From: Anaeramoeba flamelloides | Lineage: Eukaryota; Metamonada; Anaeramoebidae | Assembly: GCA_027625915.1 (NCBI GenBank) | Contig: JANTQA010000042.1 | Coordinates: forward strand, 5,406,001-5,470,000 | Length of the DNA: 64,000 bases | Reading direction: 5' to 3' | In this document: positions 21,919 to 33,984 of the stretch, piece after piece | Numbering within the stretch: the stretch's first letter is position 1 | Layout of the letters: every line of letters starts with the position of its first letter | Notes under the pieces: generated by a model | Seen by the model: only the letters and a program-made list of their open reading frames with translations | Databases searched by the model: none | What the model was told of the DNA's origin: nothing | Position numbers and translations under genes: made by a program

Positions 21919-22250
21919 TAAACTAAATTCCAAAAAATTGGATTAGTTTGTACAGTTGAAAGAATAATAACACAACAATTTTGATTCAATTTGGAAATAG
22001 TTTTGATTTTTTGGAAATTTTTCCATTTTTTATCAATCCTATTTTGTTTCCATTTCCTTTTTTTCTAGTTTTGTAATCTGTTTTTTGGTCGATCTGGAAT
22101 TTTATTACAAATAGTTGATAGAAGGTTAGTGTTCAGTTTTTTAAATTGGAAAATCACAAACAATTAGCTGATAGTATCTAATCATTTGATCGATCAATAA
22201 TTGTTGGTTAAATTTTAACAAAACAATAGATTTTTTGTTCCACTCATTTC
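21919..22250. mobile_element. Mariner-type MITE, copy E3, truncated
   Basis: It begins TAAACTAAATTCCAAAAAATT and runs through AGTTTTGTAATCTGTTTT and ATCATTTGATCGATCAATAA, in the same order as the reverse of E1. Beyond about 22250 the similarity ends, leaving roughly 60% of a full element. Confidence 0.7.
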
Positions 22251-22624
22251 TACATTTTTGGATACACCACGATCACGAAAAAAGATTTATCAAAAAAAAT
22301 CAAACATTTGCTAATTTTACCCTTTTTATTTATTAGAACTTCACTTATAATAAACACTATTGGTTAATAAAAGATATTGGATCAAAAATTATTTTTTAAG
22401 ATATTTAACAATTTAAGTTGAAAAATCGAATTTTCCAGGTTCTTTTAATATTTTTTTCAAATTTTATAGTAAAAAATTTTTATTTGTTTTCTTTCTACAG
22501 TTAAGGAGTTATTTTATCATATATTTTAATAGTATTTTAAATTTAATCAATACTTTTAAAACGAAAAACCAATTATTTTAACTATTATCGAATTATTTAT
22601 TGATATAAATAGAAAAAAAATTTA

Positions 22625-23040
22625 TTTTTTTTGATTTTTTGTTAGGCTATTTTGAATTTTTGTAATAAAAAGAAAATTTAAGAAATTTTCGGTTTATTTC
22701 AAAAAGTAAAAAAAACCTACGCACTCTGCTGCACTCTTCAGACACTTAGAGAATTGATACAAGAAATTTTTTTTTCTATATTTCATTTTTCTAAGATGAG
22801 TACAAATTTTTCAAAACTATTCGTTATTATCTATCAAAGTAAATATCTCCAAGTTGAATTAAACTATAATTCATTCTTCTGTTTATTTTGAATTGTTTAC
22901 CCTAAAAATACCCTTTTATTCCCGACTAGAACTATTAAAATAGGTGGATATACTTACGACAATAAATACAATAGTTCCATGAATTTAAAGTTCTAGAATT
23001 TTGATTAGATTGTAAATAAACTTCATTATTAATAATGAAA
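22625..23040 (+). mobile_element. LINE tail, copy 4, short
   Basis: It carries CGGTTTATTTCAAAAAGTAA, GCACTCTGCTGCACTCTTC and a terminal AAACTTCATTATTAATAATG, matching the ends and the CACTCTACAGCACTTG block of the other LINE remnants, with the coding part mostly lost. Confidence 0.45.
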
Positions 23041-24605
23041 AGTTAATGAATATATTAATTTTGTCTAATTATTTTTTTTCAATTTTATTTTTTCATACTT
23101 GTGACACACAATAATAATTTTATGTTTTTTTTTTCCTTTGATAGTAATCATTTGTAACAAATTGGAGAAGGTATTTATTTTATCATTGATAATTTTTTTA
23201 TTAAGCCATAAAAATAAAAAAATATTTTTTCGAAGAGGTTTCTTAAGATAATTTCTTTTTTCAAAGTTTACTTTAAAAAAAAATCAGAATCAAAGATATT
23301 TACAATTAAAAAAAACTAAAGTTATCATGTCATCCATAAATGATTTTATTTTTTAATTTGTTTTTCTTTTAATTATTCAATATTTTGGAAAAATCACTAT
23401 TGTTATTTGAATGAGGATGAAAAAATTATCCTCGATTATTTTTCCCTTCTGGAAAATATTTTAATATTACAAAGAAAATAAAAGATATTGCAAAATTTTG
23501 AATTTTGAATCAGATAACATAAGTTATTTTATGCTTGTAATTTAGGGACTTCAGTTATCAAAAAAAATTAAATTTGAAAATTGAAAAAAAAAATTTTTTT
23601 ATTATTTTTTATTTTTAATCTTTATTAGCAATACCAATTTCAAATTTTTTAAAGAATAGTTTCGTATTTCACTAACTCAACTAAAAAAAATTGAAACTTT
23701 TGAGATTAAAATACATTTTCAAAGTTATTTTTTTTTTTCATCTCGCCATCCAAAACATTTCAGTGGCATTAATAAAAACATCTAAAGAATCCCAAATTTG
23801 AAAAAAAAATTGATTAACAAGTTATTAAAAACCAAGATGAAACTTAAATTTTTTAATAAATTCCTTTTTTTAATCTGTTTTTGAAAATTAGTCGCCATTT
23901 GAAGCAACTAAAATGGCTATGAAAAAAAAAAAAACAAAAAAAATTAAAAATTCCACTATTAATCTAAAACATTAGAGTATAGACTAACGCTAATATTTGA
24001 TTAGGTAGTAACCAATATAATAATGTCTGAAAAAATAATTATTTTGCCATTTTTTCTCGATTTAATTTACAGAAACACAATAACTAATATATTGACAAAA
24101 TTAATTTCCAAATAGTAATGTTGAACCAAAAAATGTTGTCTGGAAATAAAATGAACAATGTGTATTTTGACATAATCTAACAAGCACTTTGAGTTGATTT
24201 TGCAATAATCAGTGGATTTAGCCCTTTGTTCTCTTTGGTAGGAAAATCTCTATTTGATAAATGGCTCCTAATTGAAGAAAATCCTTATTATTTAAATTCT
24301 TTTAAATAATATATTTTAGTGTTTTTGGGTCGTAGAGAAATATAAATATCGCTTAAAAAAATTTTTTATTCCAAAATGATGTATTAAATTTATTTTGTGT
24401 TAAAAGTATAAATATTATGAAGATTAAAATCTAAAAAGGATGGAATAATTAGTACAATTTAGATGATAACAATAATATATTTAATTAAAAGAAATATAAA
24501 AATAATCAAAATAAATTTTTTTGAAAAAATAAATAAAATTAAAATAATATTAATAATAAAATAAAAATAAATAATAAAGCATTGCTAGCTTTAAAAAAAA
24601 AACAT

Positions 24606-27600
24606 TTAAAAAATTATACATTTTTTACCATCTTTGTCTGTTTTATTTCCACGATTTTCCCCCTTCTTCTTCTTCTTCTTCTTCTTCTTTTTCTTCCCCT
24701 TCTTGCCTTTTTTGTTATTGGATTCATCTGAATCTTCATCTTTTTGTTCATCTAATATTTTTTTTCGTTTTTCTTCTTCAATTTTCCATTCGCGGACTTG
24801 TCGAATTATATTATAAAAGGCTTCTTCAACATTTGTTCCTGTTTTTGCAGAGGTTTCTAAATAAACTGAATTTGCTGATTGGGCCATTTTTTCTCCTTCT
24901 TCTTGTGAAATTAATCTTTCTTTTTGAAGATCACATTTATTTGCTAAAGTGACAGTTGGTACCTTTCTATTGTTGACAGTTCTAGTTATAGTTTTATGTA
25001 ATTTCCTTGCTTCTGTGTAACTTGCTCTGGAAATTATTGAATAAACGATCATAAAGCCTTCACCCAGTCTAATACATTTATCCCTTACTGATCCATATTC
25101 ATCTTGTCCAGCTGTATCAATTATTTCTAAGCAGCATGGTTTTTCATCAACCTCAATGAGCTTTTCATAATTTTCGCCTAATTGAGATGTATAATTGTAT
25201 GTTATGATAAATGTATTTTTTTGATTGATTTTATTTATATTTTCATACAAAATATTTCTTTTTTAAATAAAAAAATTAATTAAGAAGAAGCCCAATTCCA
25301 GAAATCCTGAACTGCTTTTATATGTTTCATTCATTTCATTTATATTCTTTTCATACAAAATTGATAGAAACAATTTTTTTTTATTCAAGAGTTTACATTT
25401 TTTTATTGTCTTTTTGCTCTTTATCAATCTATTTTTTTTAACATGTAATTTCTTTGTTTCAAAAAGAAAATTTGATGTTTGGATTTAGACATTGTTTGTA
25501 AACAAAGAAATGGAATTTACTCCATTTCAAACTTTTCTCAAATTATCAAGGACCATTTTTTTTTGGTTTCTATTTTAACAAATATTTTGTTCCTTGAACT
25601 AAAATACCTATTTAAGTTATTGAAAATTGAGAAATTAGATTATCTTGCTGTATAAAGATAAAAAAATTCTTAAATTCTTCTAAAATAACTATAAATAGGG
25701 TTTTTAAATTAAATTTATTAGTAAAATACTTCTTATTTTTCTCAAAGAGAATTGAAAATAAGAAGATCAGAGAATTTTTCAAACTTTACCTAATTACTAA
25801 AGGATTTCCCTAAATCATTCCGCATTGACTACAGTGCAACACGAAACTTTTTAGAGTTCTAATCTCTTTCTTATCTGTATTTATCAAAAATTATTTACTT
25901 TTATTTTCACAAAAAAAAAGTTTATGTTTAAAAAAAAATTAAATAATGGTCTTTATTGTTTTGATTTGGAAACAATCTCCTTGTTATAATCTGAGTTTGG
26001 CCTGGAAGAACGAGAAATATGAGATTGTTCAAAGTGACATAGGATGATATTGAGGAGTTCGAAGAACGAAGATTAATATCATCTTAGCACTAGAACATTC
26101 TCATATTTTGAGTCTGGAAGGGGATCCAAAACGAGGAAACATAAAAGGTGACTGTTGAACAAATGAAACAATATGAGTTGCTATGTATTTTTTCAACTCG
26201 AGATCTAACTCGACAGAACAAAAAACAAACAAACAAAAATAGTTTTCTATTTTTTACTAATACTTTGAATAACATGTTATCCAAAGTATCTTATCCCAAT
26301 TGAGGTTATTGAAAACATTGAAGTTAAATTTTACATTTTCATCATCAGTGACAAAAATTGGTTTGAATTTTCTAGAGATAAACTATATCGTTCATCCATT
26401 CAATGAAATCTATCTATCCTTTTATTTTCCGTTTGTCAGCCAATTCTCGAAAACGATCAAACTTAAAAATCTGCATGCATCTATTTTCGTTCTTAACAGT
26501 TACTGATTTTGAACATTCCTCTAAAATTTCTTTACTTGACATAGTAAAAAAAAATGTTTTTGTTGCTAATTTTTTTCAAAAATGATCATTTATTTTTTTC
26601 ACCTTTCCAAAACCTTCTTATTAATGGTCTCTTTTCTCCTTTTTTCGAAGAAAAAAGAGACCAAACAATTTTATTTTTTTGGTAAATGAGATTAGTTTTT
26701 TTTCAAAAAGAGAAAAAACAAACAATGTTTGTATTTAGACATTGTTTTTAATAACGAAATGGAATTTATTCGATTTCCAAACAGTACGCATAATTTGATG
26801 GACTTTTTTTTTGAACCTTGTTGGAACTAATAATTTGGTTCTTTGAACCAAACTATTAGTTCAAAGATATTAACAATTGATACATGCCCTCTTTTGGGAT
26901 TTATGAGATTAACAACGTCGTAAATTTTTTTTTTAAACTCTTCTAAAATAACTTTTAATAACATTTCTAGAGTCAAAGTTATTGGTAAAATACAAATTAT
27001 TTTACTTTGTTAGAATTCCAAAAAAGAAGATCATATAATTTCCAAACTTTACCTAATTACTAAAGGATTTCCCTAAATCATTCCACATTGACTACAGTGT
27101 AACATTAAACTTTTTAGAGTTCTAATCTCTTTCTTATCTGTATTTATCAAAATTTATTTACTTAAATTCACCCAATTAAAATGTTTGTGTTTAAAAAAAA
27201 ATATATAGCATCTTTATAATAAAACTCTTTTTTATATTATGATTTTTAAATGGAAAAAAAAATTATAAACATTTTTATCACATTTTATAATTTTTGTAAA
27301 GTTAAAATATTTCAAATTTTGAAATAAATTAATTTGTAAATAATCTTTAAAAAAAAAATAAAATTAAAAATATTTAATTCCGTTTCATTAAAAAAAAAAT
27401 GTTTTTAATAATAGCATTTTACCATTTAAAACGGGTTTTAAAAGAGTTTTTTTATTGTGGAATCATTTTCAGAAGAGGTGAAATGTAATTTTTTGATAAA
27501 GTATTTTAGTTTTTTTAATATCAAAAATTTATAACACATTATATAATATGTGTTGTATTTTAAAATAGGTTTATAAACATGTTACAAAATTTTATAACTC

Positions 27601-30316
27601 CTTTTAGAACAAAAAATAAAATTTTTTCATTTGTTTTATAGCATGTTATAAAGGATGTTATTAATATTTTAATTAGTTTCTATCAAATTTTATTTTCACT
27701 TTCAAATTTTTTAGCACCAATAGAGCATAATTATCACATTATTTCATGATAATTTTTTTATTTGGATTAAACTTGTAAAAAAAAAATTACCATTTCTTAA
27801 AAAAATGTTAACAAAAATTTTTGAAATAGAGTTTATTTTCTCATTTTTTCATCTTTTAGTTTTTTGTTTTCATTTCATTTTTTTCCAATTACATAATAGT
27901 TTACATTCAATCGAAATTTTTTTTTTTTATCGCAAGATTGATACTAAGTTACAATTTATTTCTTTAAGGTTTAAAAACAAAAATAAAATTGGTTGGTGGT
28001 CTTTGAATCTTTACTCGATCAATATTTGTTTGTAAAATTTAACCAAATTTGGCAATATTTTTTTTTGTTGTGCTCACTTCAAAATTAAGGGCACAACACA
28101 TTTTTATATTATTTGGTATTGAAGATCGTTTATTTATTGTTTTATGGGATATTTAAATGATAAATAATTGTTAATATTTCTATTTATTAAGAATTGCCGT
28201 CTAATTTGGTGTATCTTTGAGAATTGATTAATTAAGATTTTTTTTTCAAATTTGAATTTTGATGTTGGCCCTTATTATCCTTTATCCAAAATGAAAGGAT
28301 GGTATTTATGGTGTTTCTAAAGAATTCATTTAGAACGTCTATCCTTAAGAAGTCCTATTTTAGTATTTCTTAAGTAAATGAACAAGCAAAAATTTCAAGT
28401 GGACATTTTCTTCACATTTGACAATGAAATACTAGTATTCCAGAGAATCCAATGACCATTTTCGCGAGAAGGTGGACAATTTTAAATTGTTCATATTCCG
28501 TACAAAAATGTTCACCAGCAGTACATCGCATAATCTAATAGCATTTTATCTCATAAGGACAAAATTATCTCTTTTTTAAAAGCTGTTTTATTAACTGTCA
28601 ATTTTTTTTAATTTAATAATGACCAATCCGAAAAAATAAATGAAAAATCTCAATTTACATTGTTGTTATTGTTGGAAAATTCAACCAAAGGGTTTCAAAA
28701 AATCGTAACTGAAAAGATGTCTCTTGGACTTCCTGAAGACTTTATATCAATTTAAAAAAAAATTGAAATAAATGCAATTTACTTGATATCGTCAAAAGGG
28801 TATATGTAAAAAAGAATACATTTTTTGTTTCAATGTTAAATGATTTTTTATCGTATTTAAACCATTTTTTTTGTGAAAATTTCGAGGTCCAACTCATACA
28901 ATTTTATTTTTTTCTTTTTTTGAGTTAATTTTGGTTGAAATCTGACTTAAACTTTTGAAATTTAAAAATGAAATGTCCATTATTTAAAATGATAAAATCG
29001 CACTTTTCATTCGGATTTATTCTTGGCTTTTGTCCATAATTTTTTTTTTGTTTTAAATACATCAATTCGCGTTAAAATGACAGGACTAAATGATTATTTT
29101 TTAGAAGAATATTACCAGCTCATAATTGGCACCTTCTTGTGAAAATTGTCTTTAGTTTTTGTTTTTGTTTTTTTATGCTTTTGTTTTTATTTTTGTTTCT
29201 TTTCTTGTAGGTATGATGTGTTTCCTTTCTTGTTTCATCTTTTGTTTCTGGTGTCCTTTTTGCTTTCATTTTCTTTCTTTCAAAAATTTAAAATATTTTT
29301 CTTCATCAGATACTGATAAATTCTAATAAATTTCAAAAAATTTTTAGTTCAATTTCCATTTTAACAAATCTATGAACTGTTTCTTATCAAACATTCCCTG
29401 ACAAAGAACGTTTTGAAGAACAACTAATTTTACAGAGTTTCTCAACACTTAACTTCATAAAATACTTTATCCAAAGTTTGATCATAAAAATTTTAAAAAG
29501 GAAAATCAAGTAAAAATTTTCAAACATAAATTGCAATTTATCAGTAATTTCAAATTTAAAACAAATTTACACTTTTCTTCCTTCTCTCATAAAACCTATT
29601 GGTTTCGGTCTAAAGGGGAGCAGTGTTGTGTTTTCATTGAAAAACAAGATTTATTAAAGTAGATTTTTCTCCAAAAGATGCGAAAATTTTTTATAAAGCG
29701 ATAAATTGACAACAAAAGTCTCTTCACAATGTTTTTTATTTGCACCACCAAACGCCCATTGGAACGAAAACTGGTGAATACGTGGTTCAAAAGAAAAACA
29801 ATTTGAAAAAAAGTACAGGGGGAACAATAAATTCTCATCATCTTTTTCTTAAATTGGGTTTCTGAATCAAAGAGCAAACAGAAGAATTTTTTTAAAAAAA
29901 ACGAAAACTCCTTTAATTCATAAATCTAACTTGAAAGTGTGTGTTCACTAATTCTGACTCCTTTGTTTTTTTAAATTTGACTAGATCGTTTTTTTGGTTT
30001 TAGTTTGTTTTTTTTTTTTTTGTTTGCTCAAACTTTATGAAGAATCAAAAATTAAAAAAACAAGAAAAAAGATCTTACGGATCGTTGGATCATAGTCTTG
30101 AATGAATTTTCCTTGAAGAAATTGAATTGTTAAACACGATTTACCAACTTTTAATTTTTTTTTTGAAGAAAGAATAATAAGAAATAAAGAAAGAATTTTT
30201 TTGAAAAAAAGTCGAGTCTTTTTGACATTATTTCTGAAGAAACTGATCATTTGAAAACACTTACCTGACCCACCACCAATGATTACAATTTTGTGCCTTT
30301 CTTCTGTTTCGGTCAT
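24606..30316 (-). CDS. Ras-family small GTPase (three exons, 230 aa)
   Basis: Minus-strand exons are 30316-30265, 30147-30079 and 25177-24606 (693 nt). Introns are GT-AG, 117 bp and 4901 bp, both phase 1. Translation starts at ATG 30316 (MTETEERHKIVIIG). Motifs in order: P-loop GGGSVGKS (residues 14-21, exons 1/2), switch I YDPTI (36-40) ending exon 2, DTAGQDEY (61-68), NKCD (120-123), ETSAK (148-152). The hypervariable tail has a long Lys run and ends in CIIF, a CAAX box whose final Phe favours geranylgeranylation. The protein should cycle between GTP and GDP on a membrane, held by lipid and the polybasic tail. All catalytic motifs are present, including the Gln after DTAG, so it looks functional. 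The gene is convergent with the anoctamin gene. Ras subfamily is clear; the exact orthologue is not. Confidence 0.95.
25453..27205. repeat. Pair of about 490-bp direct repeats flanking 760 bp
   Basis: 25453-25940 and 26700-27205 share the same order of landmarks: TTTAGACATTGTTT, GAAATGGAATTTA, then a well-conserved block with TTACCTAATTACTAAAGGAT and AGAGTTCTAATCTCTTTCTT. Similarity is high in the last 130 bp and weaker before. The intervening sequence has no preserved coding frame. This could be a small terminal-direct-repeat element (a fossil of LTR or TRIM type) or a local tandem duplication. Old, judging by divergence. Confidence 0.55.
29311..29546. mobile_element. CTGATAAATT-family MITE, 236 bp
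   Basis: The ends TACTGATAAATT (29311) and AATTTATCAGTA (29546) are perfect 12-base inverted repeats including the TA duplication. Internal sequence such as TTTACAGAGTTTCT resembles the arms of the large hairpin at 549-1339. Non-coding, in Ras intron 2. Confidence 0.75.
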
Positions 30317-31136
30317 TTATCGTTTTTTGGAAAATTTTACAAATTATCAAAAAACAAAATAGAAAAAATAATTTTTTTTATGTATCGAAACTGTTTGATA
30401 CAGAAAATTAAATTTATGAGTTTAGTTTCAAAAACATCAATTGTTTGGTTTTTCTTGATGTTTTAATTTATTTTTTCTTTATCTACTCTGTTAGATTCTA
30501 ATTTTTTTAATTTTATCGTTTTCACAAATAATCAATTTGATATAATTATTGGAACAAATTTCAAACAATTAGGTTTTTTTTTACGTAATTTATTTAACCT
30601 CTTTAGATTTTTTTAATAATTACTCTAAGGAAAACTAGAAGGATTTTTAAATGTGTAGTTTAAATTTCTAAGTACATATTGAAAAAATTGATTTTTTTGT
30701 TAGAATTTTCAATCTTTGAAGATTCATTCTAAAGAACGTTATTTGTATTGGCAAAAAAAATATGTGTAAAAAATCAATTTAGGTATAAAATTTTGATCTA
30801 GATATCTCGAAAAGAAGACTATTTATCAAATTTAGCAACAAAACTTTATCTAAAAATTTTATCTGCAGTTCGTTCCATTTTCAAAAAACAAACTTTGAAC
30901 TAAATTTAAGGTACAAAAAAAATTCAAATTAAGGGGGTAGCTACACCATAAGAAATGATAAAAATTTGAGAGAGATGAAATAAGAACATTTTATTTTAGT
31001 GTCGTGTGATCGTAGATTCTCTAAAAATTTTATTTAAAAAATTATTTGATATTTTTTTTTTAGTAATGTTCAACAATTTAAAAATTGAGATAGTATTGAT
31101 AAAATAGTTTTTATTTATTTTTTTTTTTTATTGAAA

Positions 31137-31685
31137 TAAACTTAATTCCATTAATTTGGACACATTTTAAACAGTTGGAAAAATAACAATGACATGATTT
31201 ACATCCAATTGGAAATTAATTTTAATTCACAAAACTATTTCATTTTTTGTCTTTTTTGTTTTTCTTTTCATTTTCAATTTTTCAGTTACTTAATCTGTTT
31301 AGTTAGATCTGAAATTTTTTTATAGATGGTTGATATAATGTTAGTGTTGAGTTTCAAAAATTGATAAATCCACATACAACCGGTGCATAGTATCTTACCA
31401 TTTGATAGATCAACCATTGTTGGTGTAATTTTAACAAATCTACCAATATATTTTTTGTTCAAACTCTTTCATTTCAGCTCGTTTCCTTATTTTGGATAGA
31501 CTTGTTTTGATTTTTTGTGTTATATTGTTTTCTTATATTTGGATTAAAATGATTACTTAAAAAACCATTAATACTATGTTATTTAAATATAGTTTTATAT
31601 TACGTTTGGGAAAATATAATAAATTGAGTTTTTGTTTTCCTATTTTTGATTTTCTGATGTGTCCAAATTTTTGGAATGTGGTTTA
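31137..31685. mobile_element. Mariner-type 550-bp MITE, copy E4
   Basis: The ends TAAACTTAATTCCATTAATT and CCAAATTTTTGGAATGTGG...TTTA are TA-bordered, 549 bp. The inner order matches E1 reversed: CTTAATCTGTTTAGTTAGAT, then ACCATTTGATAGATCAACC. The terminal TTTGGACACA is shared by the family and by Tc1 elements. Non-coding. Confidence 0.85.
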
Positions 31686-32049
31686 GTTTTTTTTTTGGGA
31701 GAAGAGAATTTCAGATTCTTTGAATAAAACTTATAGCTATTTTGTGGTTTAAACTTTGATAACATATAATCATATTCACTTCTCCAATTCCACTAAACCC
31801 AACGATTTAAAATCCTAACAATTAATAATTTGACTTAATTATTCTAATTTTGGAATCCTTCTAGCTATTTAAGTCCCATTTATGTTTCCTTTTTATGATT
31901 CTTTCAATTGTAATGTTGTTGTTCTTTTTAAACAAAATCCATTAATCCCAAATGCCACTCATAAAAAAAATATTTCTAATTACTTTATCTTGTCAGGATT
32001 AAAAAAATCTCAAAAATGATGTTAAAATAAAAAATGAAAAAATTAAATA

Positions 32050-32140
32050 CCACAATAGAATGTTGAGAGAAGGGTAAAAGATAAGTTATTCAACATTCAA
32101 AACACTATTTTTTGCAATTCAACTCAACATTCTATTGTGG
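32050..32140. repeat. Stem-loop with perfect 18-bp arms
   Basis: CCACAATAGAATGTTGAG (32050-32067) and its complement CTCAACATTCTATTGTGG (32123-32140) enclose a 55-base loop that holds another ATTCAACATT copy. Confidence 0.85.
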
Positions 32141-32430
32141 CAATTTCTTTGAGACATTGAAAAAAAATTTAAAAAATCTAATGAATGAAGTACTTTAAAT
32201 AATAAAAATCAGTGAGGTACAACCAGAGTAAAAAATGTTATTTTTTGATCCTCTTCAGAATAGCAAAAAAGTGAAAAATTTTTCTCTACCATGGCTACTC
32301 CCTTAAGTAACATTTTTTGGAATTTTTTTTTTTTACAAATTTTTTTACATGAATTTGATTATATGCCTTAATTTGAGATTTTTTTTTGTGCCTTAATTAT
32401 TGTTGAAGTTTTTGCCTTTAATGGGGAACT

Positions 32431-33556
32431 GATTGTATTCTAAATTCTAATAGAGAATATCGGGTTTTGGATTAAAAAATATTGGTGTTTTTGAAGGAAT
32501 ATTTATATTTTATGCTTTATTGGGGTTCAGAAACAATGCACTAACCGATAAAAATGATTTCAAAGTACATTAAATTTTTTTAAATTTTTGGATATTTATA
32601 TTTTGAAGCATAAATTAAGAAAAAAGCATTTGCTGAACAAAAAATTTAATGAATTTTGATACAAAACTGGCTTTATTAAAAATTGCGATTTTTTCAGCCT
32701 TTTATACCTGATTCTATTTTACATTTATTTAAAAGAATATTTTTGCACTTACCATTTAACATCTGGTGATTGAAAAATCCTTTTGATCGACCAAAAGGAA
32801 AGGGAATATATCAATTTTGAAACCTTAGCAAGTAAATTTGAGTTTTGGAAAAGAAATATTTGAAATATTATTCTGAAAAGATCAAAAATTGTGTCTGTTT
32901 TTTTTTCACTCAGTAATTTGATTGTAATAATAAAATTTGTAAAAAAAATGTTCTTTTTTTATTTTAATTTTTTAAAAAAATTTATTATTTTTTTAATTTG
33001 GAAAATCCAAAAGATTTTAAAAGATAATAACAAAAATTAAAAAAAAACACTCTCAATTTCTAATTCTTTTGAGTTACGAGAAATAAAAACAAAATTGAAA
33101 TTTAAATTTGTAAATTTGAAAGATCTATTTCGATCTGAAAGTGAACTTTTGCGATATTGCTAATCTTGAAACTATACCTCAATTTAACATTAACAACAGA
33201 AAAGAGAATGAAACAGAAAATTTGATGTTTGGAATGGGACAAATTTATAATATTTATTTCAAAAAAAAATGATAAAGGTGTGTGTATGAAGAAACCCAAT
33301 TCATCCCTAAATACCAAACAATCATATATTAACATTTCTCATTACAATTATTGATATAATAGCTATATAAACCCCAAAAAACAATATAAACGAATTACAC
33401 AAGAAAAATATATAGATCTTATTGATTCAAAAGAATGAGAAAACTACATGAACAATAATAGTAAGTGTCTTTTATTGGTTCAAATGAACTTTTCTTTAAT
33501 ATTTTCTTTAAAAATAAAGGATAGATGAGATTGTCTAAATACAAAAATTTTATTTT

Positions 33557-33596
<40 letters not shown>

Positions 33597-33984
33597 TTTT
33601 ATATTTCGAGAAATGGAAGTTTTGAAGAGAATAAATCGATAAATTGATAAATAAGACCAATAATGATAACTTTGGTATATTCAATGGTAGGGTATTATTT
33701 TTAAAAAATGAAAAATCAAATTATCAAGAATCGAATTTAGAAACTTTTGAAACGAAAGAAAAGTTCTTATTATTTGAAAGATCATCAAACGAACTGTGTT
33801 AGTAAATCACAAAGACTACAAAAATTTTAAAAATAATTTTGCATAAAAACAAAAAAAAAAAATAATTGTTGTTTTTTATTATTTTGAAGACGGGGTGTAA
33901 TTTCCTTGAATAAACCTTATGTTTTTTTTATTTTAAGGGAAAGGGTAAATGTATTGATTATGCTCTATTTTTTCAAATTCTCGA
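32431..33984. other. Intergenic; only an (AT)n microsatellite identified
   Basis: About 16 AT units at 33559-33591. Frames in the stretch are short and A/T driven. No gene supported. Confidence 0.5.

Larger units (their letters stand above)
21176..24605. other. Intergenic between convergent anoctamin and Ras genes
   Basis: The two genes converge here. It contains MITE fragment E3 (21919-22250) and LINE tail copy 4 (22625-23040). The remainder is A/T-rich, with no coding frame or RNA gene that I can support. Confidence 0.5.
25178..30078 (-). other. Ras intron 2, 4.9 kb
   Basis: The donor C|GTAAGATC at 30079/30078 and acceptor CAATTAG|GC at 25178/25177 split the Arg codon right after switch I. 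It contains a pair of direct repeats (25453-27205), a small MITE (29311-29546) and a hairpin at 26624-26662 (GGTCTCTTTTCTCC with its complement). The rest shows no supported feature. Frames at 29596-29877 and 27805-28035 look like chance. Confidence 0.85.
30891..32430. mobile_element. Nested cluster: split foldback with a TTAA-flanked element and a mariner MITE inside
   Basis: The outer halves, AAATTTAAGG (about 30903) and TTAATTTGAGATTTTT (about 32370), belong to the foldback family at 8341-8484. Within them, TTAAGGGGGTAGCTACACC (30929) pairs with the inverted CATGGCTACTCCCTTAA (ending 32306), defining a 1378-bp TTAA-bordered segment. Inside that lie the mariner MITE E4 (31137-31685) and a stem-loop (32050-32140). 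Confidence 0.55.

Noticed and set aside
29596-29877. 93-codon minus-strand frame in the Ras intron
   Set aside because: No splice connection to the Ras exons, no recognisable motif, and biased Phe/Lys/Ile composition typical of chance frames here.
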